Of a stretch of DNA of 40,250 bases, positions 8,278 to 16,824 are shown in pieces; within the stretch, counting starts at the first letter, position 1, and each line of letters begins with the position of its first letter. This DNA is from Vulcanimicrobiota bacterium (lineage in GTDB: Bacteria > Vulcanimicrobiota > Vulcanimicrobiia > Vulcanimicrobiales > Vulcanimicrobiaceae): the NCBI GenBank assembly GCA_003164495.1, contig PLTN01000055.1, forward strand, positions 1 through 40,250, written 5' to 3'. The notes under the pieces were generated by a model. The model did no database searches. It saw nothing but the letters and a program-made list of their open reading frames with translations, and had not been told where the DNA came from. The position numbers and the translations under genes are program-made.

Positions 8278-9351
8278 TGATCTCGGCGATTGCTAACGCG
8301 CGGATCTTCGATGGAGAATGCGTCATCGATAGCCGCAGCATCGTGCTCGAAGGCACATGGATATCGGGCCTCGGCGGGCCAATCCCGGACGGGGCAACCG
8401 TCCTCGACGCGGCCGGCGGAACGCAAAGAAGTTACTGAGCGCGACGATGTTGCCGACGTGCGCTCGGCTGGAATGGGCCTTACGCCACCAGGCGGCCACC
8501 CGACAGAATACATGCCCGAGAGCACCGATGAACGGATGCAAGGCTTCGCCTTCCCGTTTGTTTCGACTCCGGACGAAGCCACGGCACGGGTTGCTGCGCT
8601 GGCCGGTGAGGGCGCAGACTACATCAAGATTTTCATCGAGGACGGGACCGCGCTCGGCGTCAGACTCCCGACGCTGAGCACCGAAACGCTCCTTGCCGCC
8701 GTGCACGAAGCACATCGTTGCGGCAAAATGGCCATCGCTCACGCGACGACGGCTGATGGAGCCCAGCAAGCCATTGCGGCCGGCGTCGACGGTCTAGCAC
8801 ACATGTATATCGACGCGCCCGCAAAGACGGACCTCATCGGCGCGATCGCCGGCTCCGGCGTCTTTGTCACACCTTGCCTTGTACTGAATTCATCCGTGAT
8901 GGGAAATTCAGCAGCCCAGTTGGCGGCCGACGACCGCGTGCGATCGAAGCTCGACGACAAATGGCTCGAGTCTCTTCGCAGTAGCATTGGTACCTATCCG
9001 CAAGGTAATCTCGATGCGGTCTTTGCAGCTGTTCTGGCCCTCCACGCAGCAGGTGTAGACGTTTTGGCCGGCACCGACGTATCGGAACCGCTGCCGATGC
9101 TCGGTGGCCTCGCACATGGCGCGAGCCTGCATCACGAATTGCAACTGCTCGTCAGGGCAGGATTGACACCGGTTGAAGCGCTCCGCGCAGCCACCGCAGT
9201 ACCGGCGCGTCGCTTCGGACTTACCGATCGAGGCCGCATCGCCGTTGGAGCACGCGCCGATCTTCTTTTAGTCGAAGGCGACCCAACGCGAACGATCAGC
9301 GATACGCTGTCAATCCGTGCCGTGTGGCGGCGCGGCGCTCGACTCAACTGA
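8278..9351 (+). pseudogene. Amidohydrolase, inactivated by internal deletion and frameshift
   Basis: The N-terminal part is in one frame from the ATG at 8278 (MISAIANARIFDGECVIDSR, then GATVLDAAGGT) and stops at about 8438. The remainder is in another frame from about 8420 (AERKEVTERDDVADVRSAGM to the TGA at 9351). Homologues normally have a PGLIDxHxH segment between these parts. Here it is absent, so roughly 30-40 codons including the HxH metal site are missing. Later metal-site elements survive: IKIFIEDG lysine, AIAHATT and DGLAHMY histidines, and the LAGTDVSEP aspartate. This is therefore a decayed imidazolonepropionase/prolidase-like hydrolase. An assembly deletion is the alternative explanation. 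Confidence 0.8.
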
Positions 9352-9398
9352 CGCGGGTGGGCCACCAGGATAGGCAAAGGGGAATCTAAACATTCTGC

Positions 9399-9410
9399 CT
9401 CGGGATGACA
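9399..9410 (+). repeat. Short repeated intergenic word CTCGGGATGACA (copy 1)
   Basis: The identical 12-mer recurs at 10950-10961. Both copies lie between genes flanking the MFS gene. Similar words (CTCGACAAGCTCGGGATGACA) are familiar from dispersed intergenic repeats in metagenomic bacterial genomes; that resemblance is from memory. A 34-codon open frame starts at 9410 but has no ribosome site. Nothing else is visible in 9352-9500. Confidence 0.35.
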
Positions 9411-9500
9411 TGAAAGGGAACATTTCAGTCTATGGGGCCGCAGCCGTATTCACGTTCTTTTGGATCGACGCGAACCGGTGGGAGGGGCGGAACTACGTCA

Positions 9501-10865
9501 TCACGGTTCGCTAGTCGCCGCTGAGCCGCTCAACTCCACTCGCTGCTCGTCTCGCTCCAATACAACGCCTAATAGAAGTACCCCGAGCCCGCAAACAATC
9601 GGCAACCACCACGAAAACAACGCCGGCGTCCCCGCTACCGCAACCCCCAGCGACGAGCCGACCACCCGAAACGCCGAGACGGTCCCAATCGCGACGCCGG
9701 TCTGCTCGCGCGGCATCCCGCTCACGGCCGCGGTCGTGATCACCGCGTTGGATAAACCGAGTCCCACGCCAAAGAACGCAAACCCCGTCAGAATCTGCGC
9801 GACGTTCGTTTCCGGCGAGATCCCGAGCAGCAACGCCGAACCAATCACGAAGGCCGCACCCGACAAGATAAACGAGAGGCCGGCACGACCATTTCCGGCC
9901 AGCCGCGCCGCGATCGGCGAGGCAATCATCATCACGATCGACGCCGGTACGAGAAAAAGCCCCGCGACCAGCGGCGAGAACCCGCGCGTCCCCTGCAAAT
10001 AGAACGTCGCGACGAAGAGAAACGCGTTGAACGCGGTAAATGCGATCACGGCGTTCGCCGCCGCCGTAGCGAATGGCAGCTTCCGGAAAAAATGCAGCTC
10101 CATCAGCGGCTCACGGCGCCGTAACTCGTATGGAACGAACAGCACCACAGCGATGATCGCGACGACCAGGGCGAACACCACAACGGCGCTCCAATGCGTC
10201 TCGCGGCCCTCGATCAGCGCCCACACGAACGCACCAAGCGTAACGATCGCGAGCACTTGGCCAACCGGATCGAAGCGTCGGGCATGCGGGGCCCGCGATT
10301 CGCTGAACACCAGCGCACTGAGTGCGAGCGCTGCAATCACGATCGGGACGTTGATTGCGAATATCCAGCGCCAACCCAGCGTTTGCGTGAGCAACCCGCC
10401 GAGCAGCGGACCGGCGCTCATCGAGAGCCCGGTCATCGTGCCCCACACGCCGATCGCCTTGGCCCGTTCCTTCGGGTCGGTGAACGTATTGGCGATGATC
10501 CCCATCCCCGACGGCGTCAACAGCGATCCGCCGAGCGCCTGAACGATCCGGAACAGGATCAATGCTTGAATCGACGGCGCGATACTACAAGCGAGCGACG
10601 CGATGCCGAAGATCGCGATGCCGGTCTGGAACATGCGCTTGCGCCCGAACCGATCGGCCAGCGACCCCGCCAGCAGCAAAACACTCGCCATCACGACGTT
10701 GTAACCGTCGACCGCCCACTGCACGTCCGCGATCGTCGACTTCAGCCCCGTATGAATCGCCGGCAACGCCACATTCATGATCGTCACGTCCATCGTGACG
10801 AGAAACAAACTCAAACAACAGACGCCGAGAACGAGTCCCGGCCTCCGCACCCCCGACGGATTCAT
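9501..10865 (-). CDS. MFS drug/solute exporter, DHA2 (EmrB/QacA) family
   Basis: 454-residue integral membrane proton antiporter. N-terminal LFLVTMDVTIMNVALPAIHT (TM1 with the DHA2 DxTIMNVALP motif), the loop ADRFGRKRMFQTG (motif A), and the GxxGGPxxGG-like LSMSAGPLLGGLLTQTLGW (motif C) are all present. Length is in the range for 14-TM members. The ATG at 10865 has only a weak ribosome site (GAAGCG). It is divergent from the PQQ-type dehydrogenase and convergent with the amidohydrolase remnant. Likely exports toxic or aromatic compounds; substrate cannot be predicted from sequence. Confidence 0.92.
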   Translation of the reverse strand: MNPSGVRRPGLVLGVCCLSLFLVTMDVTIMNVALPAIHTGLKSTIADVQWAVDGYNVVMASVLLLAGSLADRFGRKRMFQTGIAIFGIASLACSIAPSIQALILFRIVQALGGSLLTPSGMGIIANTFTDPKERAKAIGVWGTMTGLSMSAGPLLGGLLTQTLGWRWIFAINVPIVIAALALSALVFSESRAPHARRFDPVGQVLAIVTLGAFVWALIEGRETHWSAVVVFALVVAIIAVVLFVPYELRRREPLMELHFFRKLPFATAAANAVIAFTAFNAFLFVATFYLQGTRGFSPLVAGLFLVPASIVMMIASPIAARLAGNGRAGLSFILSGAAFVIGSALLLGISPETNVAQILTGFAFFGVGLGLSNAVITTAAVSGMPREQTGVAIGTVSAFRVVGSSLGVAVAGTPALFSWWLPIVCGLGVLLLGVVLERDEQRVELSGSAATSEP

Positions 10866-10915
10866 TTACGCGCGCTTCGGCTCATCTCTCGCCCTCACCC
10901 CGAGCCCGCGGAGTT

Positions 10916-10963
10916 GTACTGGCCAGATTGGTGGCTGTCCCTCGACAAGCTCGGGATGACACG
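10916..10963 (+). repeat. Dispersed intergenic repeat-like sequence (copy 2, longer)
   Basis: Contains TCGACAAGCTCGGGATGACA (10942-10961), which shares CTCGGGATGACA with 9399-9410. It lies in the short region between the divergent MFS and PQQ-type dehydrogenase genes. Such sequences are typically multicopy and non-coding; within this window only the two copies were found. Confidence 0.35.
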
Positions 10964-10989
10964 CGGGAGACGTGGCGAAGGCGGCTGCC

Positions 10990-12525
10990 ATGCAGCGACT
11001 GTTGATCTTCGTCTTTGCCTTTGTGTTGGCCGCCGGCAGCCCGGCGTGGGCGGCGACTAGCGACAATGTGCCGACGTTCAATGGGTCCTACTCCGGCGAT
11101 CGCTATTCGACGCTGACGCAGATCGACAAAACCAACGCGGCGAACTTGCGGCCGGTTTGCGCCTACCAGGTTGGCACCGCGGGGCCGATGCAGAGCGGGC
11201 TCATCGTGCAAGACGGCACGATGTACTTCACGCAAGACGACGACACGTTCGCGCTCGATGCAAAAACGTGCGCTTTGCGCTGGCGCGTCTCATACAAGAC
11301 GACCGGCAAGAAGGTCGGCATCGCCGACCGCGGCGTGGCGCTGCTCGACGGCGTGCTCTATCGCGGGACCTCCGACGCACACCTGATCGCGCTCGATGCC
11401 GCCACCGGCAAAACGATCTGGAATGTTGAGGTCGCCGACTCGAGCAACGGCACGTCGATCGGCGGCGCGCCGATGGCATACGACGGCAAGGTGTTCATCG
11501 GGCTCACCGGTGCCGAGTTCGGCGTGAAGGGCAAGGTCATGGCGTTCTCGACCGTCGACGGCAAGCTGCTGTGGACGTTCGACGTCATTCCGACCGGCAA
11601 CGAACCCGGCGCGAACACGTGGGGCAGCGCCGATGCCGCGGCGACGGGCGGCGGCAGTTGGTGGACGTCGGCGACGCTCGATCCCGCCTCGAACACCGTC
11701 TACTTCCCGATCGGCAATCCCGCGCCCGACTATGCGCCGGATTATCGCAAAGGCAAGAACCTCTACACCAATTCCGAGGTCGCGCTCGACACCAACACCG
11801 GGCACCTCAAGTGGTACTTCCAGCTCGTTCCCAACGACTATCACGATTGGGACACGACGACGCCGCCGTCGATGTTCACCGCTGCGAACGGTCGCAAGCT
11901 GATGGCCTTTGCCGGCAAGGACGGACGGCTGTTCGTGATCGACGCGAACACCCACGCGGTCGTCGTGAACGTTCCCGTCACGACGATCACCAATCCCGAT
12001 CTGCCGATCACGCCGGAGGGGACCTTCTTCTGCCCTAACATGGGCGTGCAATGGAACGGCCCGGCGTATAGCCCGCTCGAACACCTGACGTACGTGAACT
12101 CGATCGACTGGTGCTCGACGATCAAGCGCGGGCCGATCCAATACGTCGCCGGGAAGCCGTTTCTCGGGAGCTCGAACGGTTCGGGCGAACGCGCACCCGA
12201 CCGCACCGGTTGGCTGCACGCCATCGATCCCCTTACGGGCAAAGCCGCGTGGACGTATCATGCCGCGGGTCCGATGGTCGCCGGTATCACGGTGACCGCC
12301 GGGGGCGTGCTCTTCACCGGTGAGTACACGGGACTCTTCGATGTCTTCGATGCGGCGAACGGCAACGTGCTCTACCAGTTCCAAACCGGCGCACCGATGG
12401 GTGGCGGCGTCGTCACGTATACGGTCGGGGGCAAACAGTACGTTGCGGCGAGCAGCGGCAACACGTCCGTCGCGTCGTTACGCGGGGCGGGCGCCGGGAT
12501 GATCTACATCTTCGCCCTCCCGTAA
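10990..12525 (+). CDS. Secreted PQQ-dependent dehydrogenase-type beta-propeller
   Basis: 511 residues: signal peptide (MQRLLIFVFAFVLAAGSPAWA) then an eight-bladed quinoprotein propeller. Family calcium/PQQ residues are recognisable: Glu176 in TGAEFGVKG, Asn243 in IGNPAPDY, and the catalytic aspartate in NDYHDWDTT (Asp286). Tryptophan-docking repeats such as ALDAATGKTIW recur. It is shorter than typical quinoprotein alcohol dehydrogenases (about 570-600), has no CxxCH heme domain and lacks the vicinal Cys-Cys, so electrons must pass to a separate cytochrome. A GTG at 10972 is an alternative start, but the ATG at 10990 gives a clean signal peptide after GAAGGCGG. It acts in the periplasm on an alcohol or aldehyde; substrate unknown. 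Confidence 0.87.
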   Translation: MQRLLIFVFAFVLAAGSPAWAATSDNVPTFNGSYSGDRYSTLTQIDKTNAANLRPVCAYQVGTAGPMQSGLIVQDGTMYFTQDDDTFALDAKTCALRWRVSYKTTGKKVGIADRGVALLDGVLYRGTSDAHLIALDAATGKTIWNVEVADSSNGTSIGGAPMAYDGKVFIGLTGAEFGVKGKVMAFSTVDGKLLWTFDVIPTGNEPGANTWGSADAAATGGGSWWTSATLDPASNTVYFPIGNPAPDYAPDYRKGKNLYTNSEVALDTNTGHLKWYFQLVPNDYHDWDTTTPPSMFTAANGRKLMAFAGKDGRLFVIDANTHAVVVNVPVTTITNPDLPITPEGTFFCPNMGVQWNGPAYSPLEHLTYVNSIDWCSTIKRGPIQYVAGKPFLGSSNGSGERAPDRTGWLHAIDPLTGKAAWTYHAAGPMVAGITVTAGGVLFTGEYTGLFDVFDAANGNVLYQFQTGAPMGGGVVTYTVGGKQYVAASSGNTSVASLRGAGAGMIYIFALP

Positions 12526-12570
12526 GGCGGGTGGAAGTGATTCCCGGCCAAAGCGAGGAGCTGCCCTGAA

Positions 12571-12831
12571 ATGCAGCCCACTTGGGAACCCCATACCAAA
12601 CACGGGCACCTCACGACGCAAAGCGATCTGCCCGCAACCGTGTTCGCCTTCCCGCGCGAGCGTAAAGAGCCGCTGACTGACGCGCAGCACGTACGCAGCG
12701 CGATCGCGCGCTTCAACCAGGTCACCGGCGTCACGGATGAAGAGCGCGACCTTGCGTTTGCGAACATCCAGAAAGCCGCTGCCTATTACGGCGTCGAGCT
12801 ATCCGAACGATCGTGGCACGACCTCGGCTAG
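12571..12831 (+). CDS. Small conserved protein, DUF6582-like
   Basis: 86 residues. The stretch FAFPRERKEPLTDAQHVRSA followed by IARFNQVTGVTDEERDLAF and AAAYYGVELSERSWHDLG matches a small domain seen as DUF6582 in many bacteria and phage, normally ending a protein with a His-containing HVRxAIARF helix. Function is unknown. An AGGAG lies 11 bases before the ATG. It starts 45 bp after the PQQ-type dehydrogenase and could be co-transcribed with it. No signal peptide. Confidence 0.7.
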   Translation: MQPTWEPHTKHGHLTTQSDLPATVFAFPRERKEPLTDAQHVRSAIARFNQVTGVTDEERDLAFANIQKAAAYYGVELSERSWHDLG

Positions 12832-12844
12832 AGTTATAATTTTT

Positions 12845-12869
12845 GGTACACCAGTGCCGTTGGTGTGCC
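12845..12869 (+). other. Stem-loop after the DUF6582-like gene
   Basis: GGTACACCA (12845-12853) pairs with TGGTGTGCC (12861-12869): nine pairs with one G-T wobble around a 7-base loop. No T-run follows on either strand, so a factor-independent terminator is not supported. It opens the 317-bp stretch 12832-13148, which otherwise holds only an SDR remnant. Confidence 0.4.
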
Positions 12870-12949
12870 GCCATGCTCGTACGTCATTCGACTGAGGCTC
12901 GATGCGCGAAGCGCGCCCGATAATAGAACGTTATCAGGAGCGCAGCTCG

Positions 12950-13126
12950 AGTTCGATAACTGCCATTATCGACACCGCCTCCGGAACTAGAACCGTCGAA
13001 CGGGTGTTTGGAAAGATGACCATGCAAGCCACCCTCCTCGAGACCTGGATCGCGCTGGGCCGTCCGGCGGAGCCGGAGGAAATCGTCGCGGTCATCGCGT
13101 TTCTGGCAAGTGCGGAACGCTTCGGT
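12950..13126 (+). pseudogene. Remnant of the C-terminal part of a short-chain dehydrogenase/reductase
   Basis: The plus frame reads ITAIIDTASGTRTVERVFGK and then LGRPAEPEEIVAVIAFLASA, the latter being the highly recognisable SDR segment before the final TG-x-D-GG motif. The reading then turns into unrelated residues and ends by 13165, without the terminal motif. No N-terminal Rossmann part (TGxxxGIG) or YxxxK catalytic site lies upstream. It is best read as a truncated relic rather than an expressed gene. The rest of 12832-13148 holds the stem-loop above and nothing else I can support. Confidence 0.45.
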
Positions 13127-13148
13127 GCTCTCCGAACCTGGTCGAGAC

Positions 13149-14114
13149 CTATGGCCCCCAGATGACCTCCGACGCCGGAAAGGCGCGTGGGAAGACGCCG
13201 TACTTCGCGGACACATCGATTACCGGTTGCACGAGCGCCGGGCTCAGGTCGGCGCCGAGGATGCCGCGCGGCGTGCTCCTGATGACCGAGAGCGGAATCT
13301 TCGAGACCTGGGCGAGCAACGGCGCCGTCACGTCGTGGTGCGCGTTGGCGAAGGTCGCCGCCCGCTCGACGACGTGCCGGAAGGCGGCGATAACGGCGGG
13401 ATGTTTGGTCGCGTAGTCGGTCGTTGTGAACCACGCCGATTGCAGATAGCGCAAGCCGATCGCGTCGAACGCTGACGCGAGCACGCGCGCTTCGCCCGAG
13501 GCCAATGCCTCATCGAGCTGCGGGCGCACGGTGAGCGACGCCGCGACGCGATGCGCGGCGAGCGCGGGACCGTCTTCGTTTTGCGGCAACTCGACGAACT
13601 TGAGGCTCTTGCCGTCGCCACCGTTCTGATCCATCCACGCCAAGATCGCGGCTTGGTCGAGACTGTTGAGCGCCGAAAGCGCGACCGTCTGTCCGTTGAG
13701 GTCCATCGCGGTCTTGTAGGTCGCGTCTTTCGCGACGATCAGCAGTCCGTAGGGTGCCTTCGTGTCGTACAATGTGGCTGGCGCTATCAGCGTGAACGGG
13801 ATGTTGTGCAGGTGCGCGATGAGGATCGAGGTGAGGCTCGCCTTACCGATGTCGAACGCACCGCTCGCGACGCCGGCCGCAACCGCGGCGCCGCTGGTTG
13901 GCGAGCTCTGCAGCGCGACGTCGAGCCCAGCCTCGCGGAACCATCCCTGGCGTTGCGCGAAGAGGATCGCGACGAACGTGTCATCGGGCGTCGAGGCGAC
14001 CGTGACCGGCGTGAGCGCCGCCCTTTGCTGAGCCGCTGCGTTCGTGGCAGCAAGCGCGAGTGCGGCGAACAGTGCAGCGCCGAAGCGAAGAACGCGGAAC
14101 ATGGCAGCGAGCAT
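13149..14114 (-). CDS. NMT1/SsuA-type ABC transporter substrate-binding protein
   Basis: About 321 residues with a signal peptide (RFGAALFAALALAATNAAAQ). The fold is the type II periplasmic binding class of nitrate, sulfonate and taurine systems: VASTPDDTFVAILFAQRQGW at the first strand, then FREAGLDVALQSSPTSGAAV and SGAFDIGKASLTSIL, then the hinge AMDLNGQTVALSAL. The ATG at 14114 abuts AAAGG; an in-frame ATG at 14102 is an equally good start. It diverges from the ThDP enzyme at 14196. No permease or ATPase adjoins it. Ligand unknown, possibly an aromatic sulfonate or carboxylate. Confidence 0.88.
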   Translation of the reverse strand: MLAAMFRVLRFGAALFAALALAATNAAAQQRAALTPVTVASTPDDTFVAILFAQRQGWFREAGLDVALQSSPTSGAAVAAGVASGAFDIGKASLTSILIAHLHNIPFTLIAPATLYDTKAPYGLLIVAKDATYKTAMDLNGQTVALSALNSLDQAAILAWMDQNGGDGKSLKFVELPQNEDGPALAAHRVAASLTVRPQLDEALASGEARVLASAFDAIGLRYLQSAWFTTTDYATKHPAVIAAFRHVVERAATFANAHHDVTAPLLAQVSKIPLSVIRSTPRGILGADLSPALVQPVIDVSAKYGVFPRAFPASEVIWGP

Positions 14115-14195
14115 CCTTTCTTACAGGAGAATATCGCGCGGACAAAAATTTTCTTCGACCGATCGGATGCCGAGCCTTTGCTCGAGGAGAATCCC

Positions 14196-15845
14196 ATGCT
14201 GTCTGCCGGCAGAGCGCTCGCGCGCATCCTCAAGGACGAAGGGTCGGAGTATCTCTTCTGTTTTCCGACCAGCGAGATTATCGAAGCCGCCGCGCTCGAG
14301 GGGTTGCGGGTCATCACGTGCCGCACCGAGCGCACCGTCACCAACATGGCCGACGGTTACACGCGCGTCCACAACGGCCGGCGTATCGGCGTGTGCGCCG
14401 TGCAGGGCGGCCCGGGCGTCGAGAACGCGTTCGTCGGCGTCGCGCAAGCCTACGCCGACTCTTCGCCCATCCTCATGATCGCGGGCGGCGCAGTACGGGG
14501 GCGCCGCGGTCTACCGGCGATGTTCGACGGCATTCGCAACTATGCGGGCGTGACGAAGTGGGCCGACCGCATCGACGCCCCGGAGCGGCTGCGCGAGATG
14601 GCGATGCGCGCGTTCACCAAGCTGCGCAACGGCCGGCGGCGGCCGGTCTTTCTCGAACTGCCCTCCGACGTGGCGATGGAAGGAGTCGACGAGACGGCCC
14701 CGCCCTACGCGCCCGTGCCCCGCTACGCGAGCGCGGGCGATCCGGCCGACGTGTCGGCCGCGATCACGCTGCTGCTAAGAGCGCGCCGGCCGATGCTCTA
14801 TGTCGGCCAGGGCGTACTGTGGGGCGAGGCATCGGAGGAACTGCGTCGCTTTGCCGAGCTGCTCGCGCTGCCGGTAATGACGACGACGCTGGGCAAAGGC
14901 GCGTTTCCCGAGGATCACCCGCTCGCGCTGGGCATCGGCGGCACCGACATCACCGCAATGGCCGATCGCTTTCTCGACACGGCCGACGTCGTCGTGTGTC
15001 TGGGTGCGAGCCTCATGCAGACGTTGGCGGCGGCGGCGATCCCCGCCGGGCGGACGATCGTCCATTGCACCGACGACGCCGACGATCTCAACACCGAGTA
15101 CCGCGCCGCGCAGGCGATCGTCGGCGACATCAAGCTCGTATTGCGTCAACTGACCGCCGAGGCCGAACGGCGCGGCGGCTCCGCCGGCGAATCGCCCGTC
15201 GCGGAAATCCGCATGCTGCGCGAGGCCTGGCTCGCGCAGTGGATGCCGCTCCTTACCTCCGACGAGATACCGATCAACCCGTACCGCATCGTTTGGGACC
15301 TCATCCGCACGATCGACCCCGCCACGTCGATCGTCACGCACGATGCGGGCTCGCCGCGCGCGCAGATCGCGCCCTTCTACCCCGCGCTCGCACCGCGCAG
15401 CTACATCGGCTGGGGCAATTCGCACCAGCTCGGCGCGTCGCTGGGACTGATCATGGGCGCCAAGCTCGCCGCGCCGGAGAAACTCGCCGTCGCCTACATG
15501 GGCGATGCCGCGTTCGGCATGTGCGGACTCGATTTGGAGACCAGCGTGCGCGAGCGCATCCCGCTGCTGTGCATCGTGAACAACAATTCCGCCATGGCAG
15601 GCTATGCGAGCCGCTTGCCACAGGCGACGGAACGCTACGGCGTGGGGACGGTGTCGGGGGACTACACGCAGATCGCGCGCGGCCTGGGGGCGTGGGCCGA
15701 ACGTGTCGACCAGCCGGCCGAGATCGTACCTGCGTTGCGGCGCGCGCTCGCGGCCGTTGCTGCGGGTGAGACCGCAGTGCTCGAGTTCATGACGAAGGTC
15801 GAGGTTACGATGGTGCGGCACGGGGCAACCGTTCCTCCGGCATAG
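14196..15845 (+). CDS. Thiamine diphosphate-dependent enzyme (acetolactate synthase / benzoylformate decarboxylase superfamily)
   Basis: 549 residues in the three-domain order of the POX/ALS family: Pyr domain (1-170, with the ThDP-activating glutamate in CRTERTVTNMADGYTR, Glu45), central domain (190-330), PP domain (360-530). The metal/diphosphate motif is GDAAFGMCGL (Gly436-Asp437) ending in NNN about 26 residues on, with alanine replacing the usual third glycine of GDG. The ATG at 14196 follows GAGGAG with good spacing; the frame is open far upstream, but that part is antisense to the binding-protein gene. Could decarboxylate or condense a 2-oxo acid, such as an aromatic side-chain oxo acid (inference). 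Divergent from the adjacent NMT1 binding protein. Confidence 0.88.
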   Translation: MLSAGRALARILKDEGSEYLFCFPTSEIIEAAALEGLRVITCRTERTVTNMADGYTRVHNGRRIGVCAVQGGPGVENAFVGVAQAYADSSPILMIAGGAVRGRRGLPAMFDGIRNYAGVTKWADRIDAPERLREMAMRAFTKLRNGRRRPVFLELPSDVAMEGVDETAPPYAPVPRYASAGDPADVSAAITLLLRARRPMLYVGQGVLWGEASEELRRFAELLALPVMTTTLGKGAFPEDHPLALGIGGTDITAMADRFLDTADVVVCLGASLMQTLAAAAIPAGRTIVHCTDDADDLNTEYRAAQAIVGDIKLVLRQLTAEAERRGGSAGESPVAEIRMLREAWLAQWMPLLTSDEIPINPYRIVWDLIRTIDPATSIVTHDAGSPRAQIAPFYPALAPRSYIGWGNSHQLGASLGLIMGAKLAAPEKLAVAYMGDAAFGMCGLDLETSVRERIPLLCIVNNNSAMAGYASRLPQATERYGVGTVSGDYTQIARGLGAWAERVDQPAEIVPALRRALAAVAAGETAVLEFMTKVEVTMVRHGATVPPA

Positions 15846-15876
15846 CTCGAAGATCCGGAAGCCGACCGGCGTGAGG

Positions 15877-16824
15877 TTACGGCGATGAAACAAACTCTTT
15901 GGCGTCGATGGCTCGTTTGACGGCGCCCTCGCGCACGGCGGCATCAAGGACGGGCTGAATTCGAGCCACGTCAAGTTTATCGGCGAAGTCGGTACGTGTC
16001 ATTTGCACGAGCACGTCGCTTGGGAGAGAGACGTACTTCTGCAGCATCGCCCCGGTCTCGGCCTGGTGTGCATTAGCCCAGGTCGCCGATTTCTCGACGG
16101 CCGCGACGAAACGCCGTGCCAGCGCCGGGTTCTTCGCGAGCCATTCCTTACTGGCGTACCAGAGGTTGAGGTACCACTGCGGCGCGAGTGCGGCATATGG
16201 GCAGCCGAGCGAACGCGTTTGAGATCGGAACGCCATTAAGTTCGTGTCGGCGATGAAGGCCGCGTCGATACGGCCGGTGGTAAGCGCGGGCCCCATACTG
16301 GTGAACGGCATCTCGACGAATTTGACCTGGGCCGGGTCCACGCCATCCTTGCGCAGCCACGCCGCAGTTGCCGCTTGCGTTATGCCGCGGACCTCGACGA
16401 GACCGACCGTCTTGCCGATGAAGTCTTTCGTTGTCTGGATGGGCGACGACTTCAGCACGACCATGAACGACTGCGGTTTGGAGTCGACGAACATCGCGCT
16501 GGGGGCGATCGCATAAAACGGCAGGCCCGACTCGACGGCGTTGGCAAGTGAAATCGGATTGCCGAGGCCAACGTCGACGGAGCCGCCGGCGACAGCGGCT
16601 GCGATCGCGCCCGAGTTTCCGAGCATGACGAGTTCTACGTTGATGCCGGCCGCTTTGAAAAAGCCGCCGGCGTCGGCGTACACACCCTGCGCGAATGCGT
16701 CGGTCGTCATATAGGCAACACGGATCGTCCCCGCCGGCGGCGCGTCGGCAGCGAGAACGGCAGACGGTGTGAGCGCCGCAGTCCCTAACAGGGCAAGGGC
16801 ATGACGTCGATCGATCACCGTCAT
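15877..16824 (-). CDS. NMT1/SsuA-type ABC transporter substrate-binding protein
   Basis: 315-residue periplasmic protein. The N-terminus MTVIDRRHALALLGTAALTP is a signal peptide with a twin-arginine-like RR, so Tat export is possible. Family features: IRVAYMTTDAFAQGVYADAG, FFKAAGINVELVMLGNSGAI, GGSVDVGLGNPISLANA, and DFIGKTVGLVEVRGI. Its ATG overlaps the end of the DapA-like gene by four bases (ATGA), so translation is coupled to the upstream enzymes. Co-expression with a VOC and an aldolase-type enzyme implies a ligand related to that pathway. Ligand not predictable. Confidence 0.88.
   Translation of the reverse strand: MTVIDRRHALALLGTAALTPSAVLAADAPPAGTIRVAYMTTDAFAQGVYADAGGFFKAAGINVELVMLGNSGAIAAAVAGGSVDVGLGNPISLANAVESGLPFYAIAPSAMFVDSKPQSFMVVLKSSPIQTTKDFIGKTVGLVEVRGITQAATAAWLRKDGVDPAQVKFVEMPFTSMGPALTTGRIDAAFIADTNLMAFRSQTRSLGCPYAALAPQWYLNLWYASKEWLAKNPALARRFVAAVEKSATWANAHQAETGAMLQKYVSLPSDVLVQMTRTDFADKLDVARIQPVLDAAVREGAVKRAIDAKEFVSSP

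Noticed and set aside
9410-9514. 34-codon plus-strand open frame starting MKGNISVYGAAAVFTFFWID.
   Set aside because: No ribosome site, overlaps the end of the MFS gene and adjoins repeat-like sequence; possibly a relic of another gene.
11290-12384. Long minus-strand open frame of 364 codons opposite the PQQ-type dehydrogenase, and similar long frames opposite the ThDP enzyme (14775-15974) and elsewhere.
   Set aside because: GC-rich coding DNA leaves antisense frames open. These lack recognisable domains, and their arginine-rich composition is typical of shadow frames.
12845-12869. Stem-loop considered as a transcription terminator.
   Set aside because: No T-run after the stem on either strand.
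13551-14195. In-frame upstream extension of the ThDP enzyme of over 200 codons.
   Set aside because: It is antisense to the NMT1-type binding protein, non-homologous, and a good ribosome site sits at the ATG 14196.
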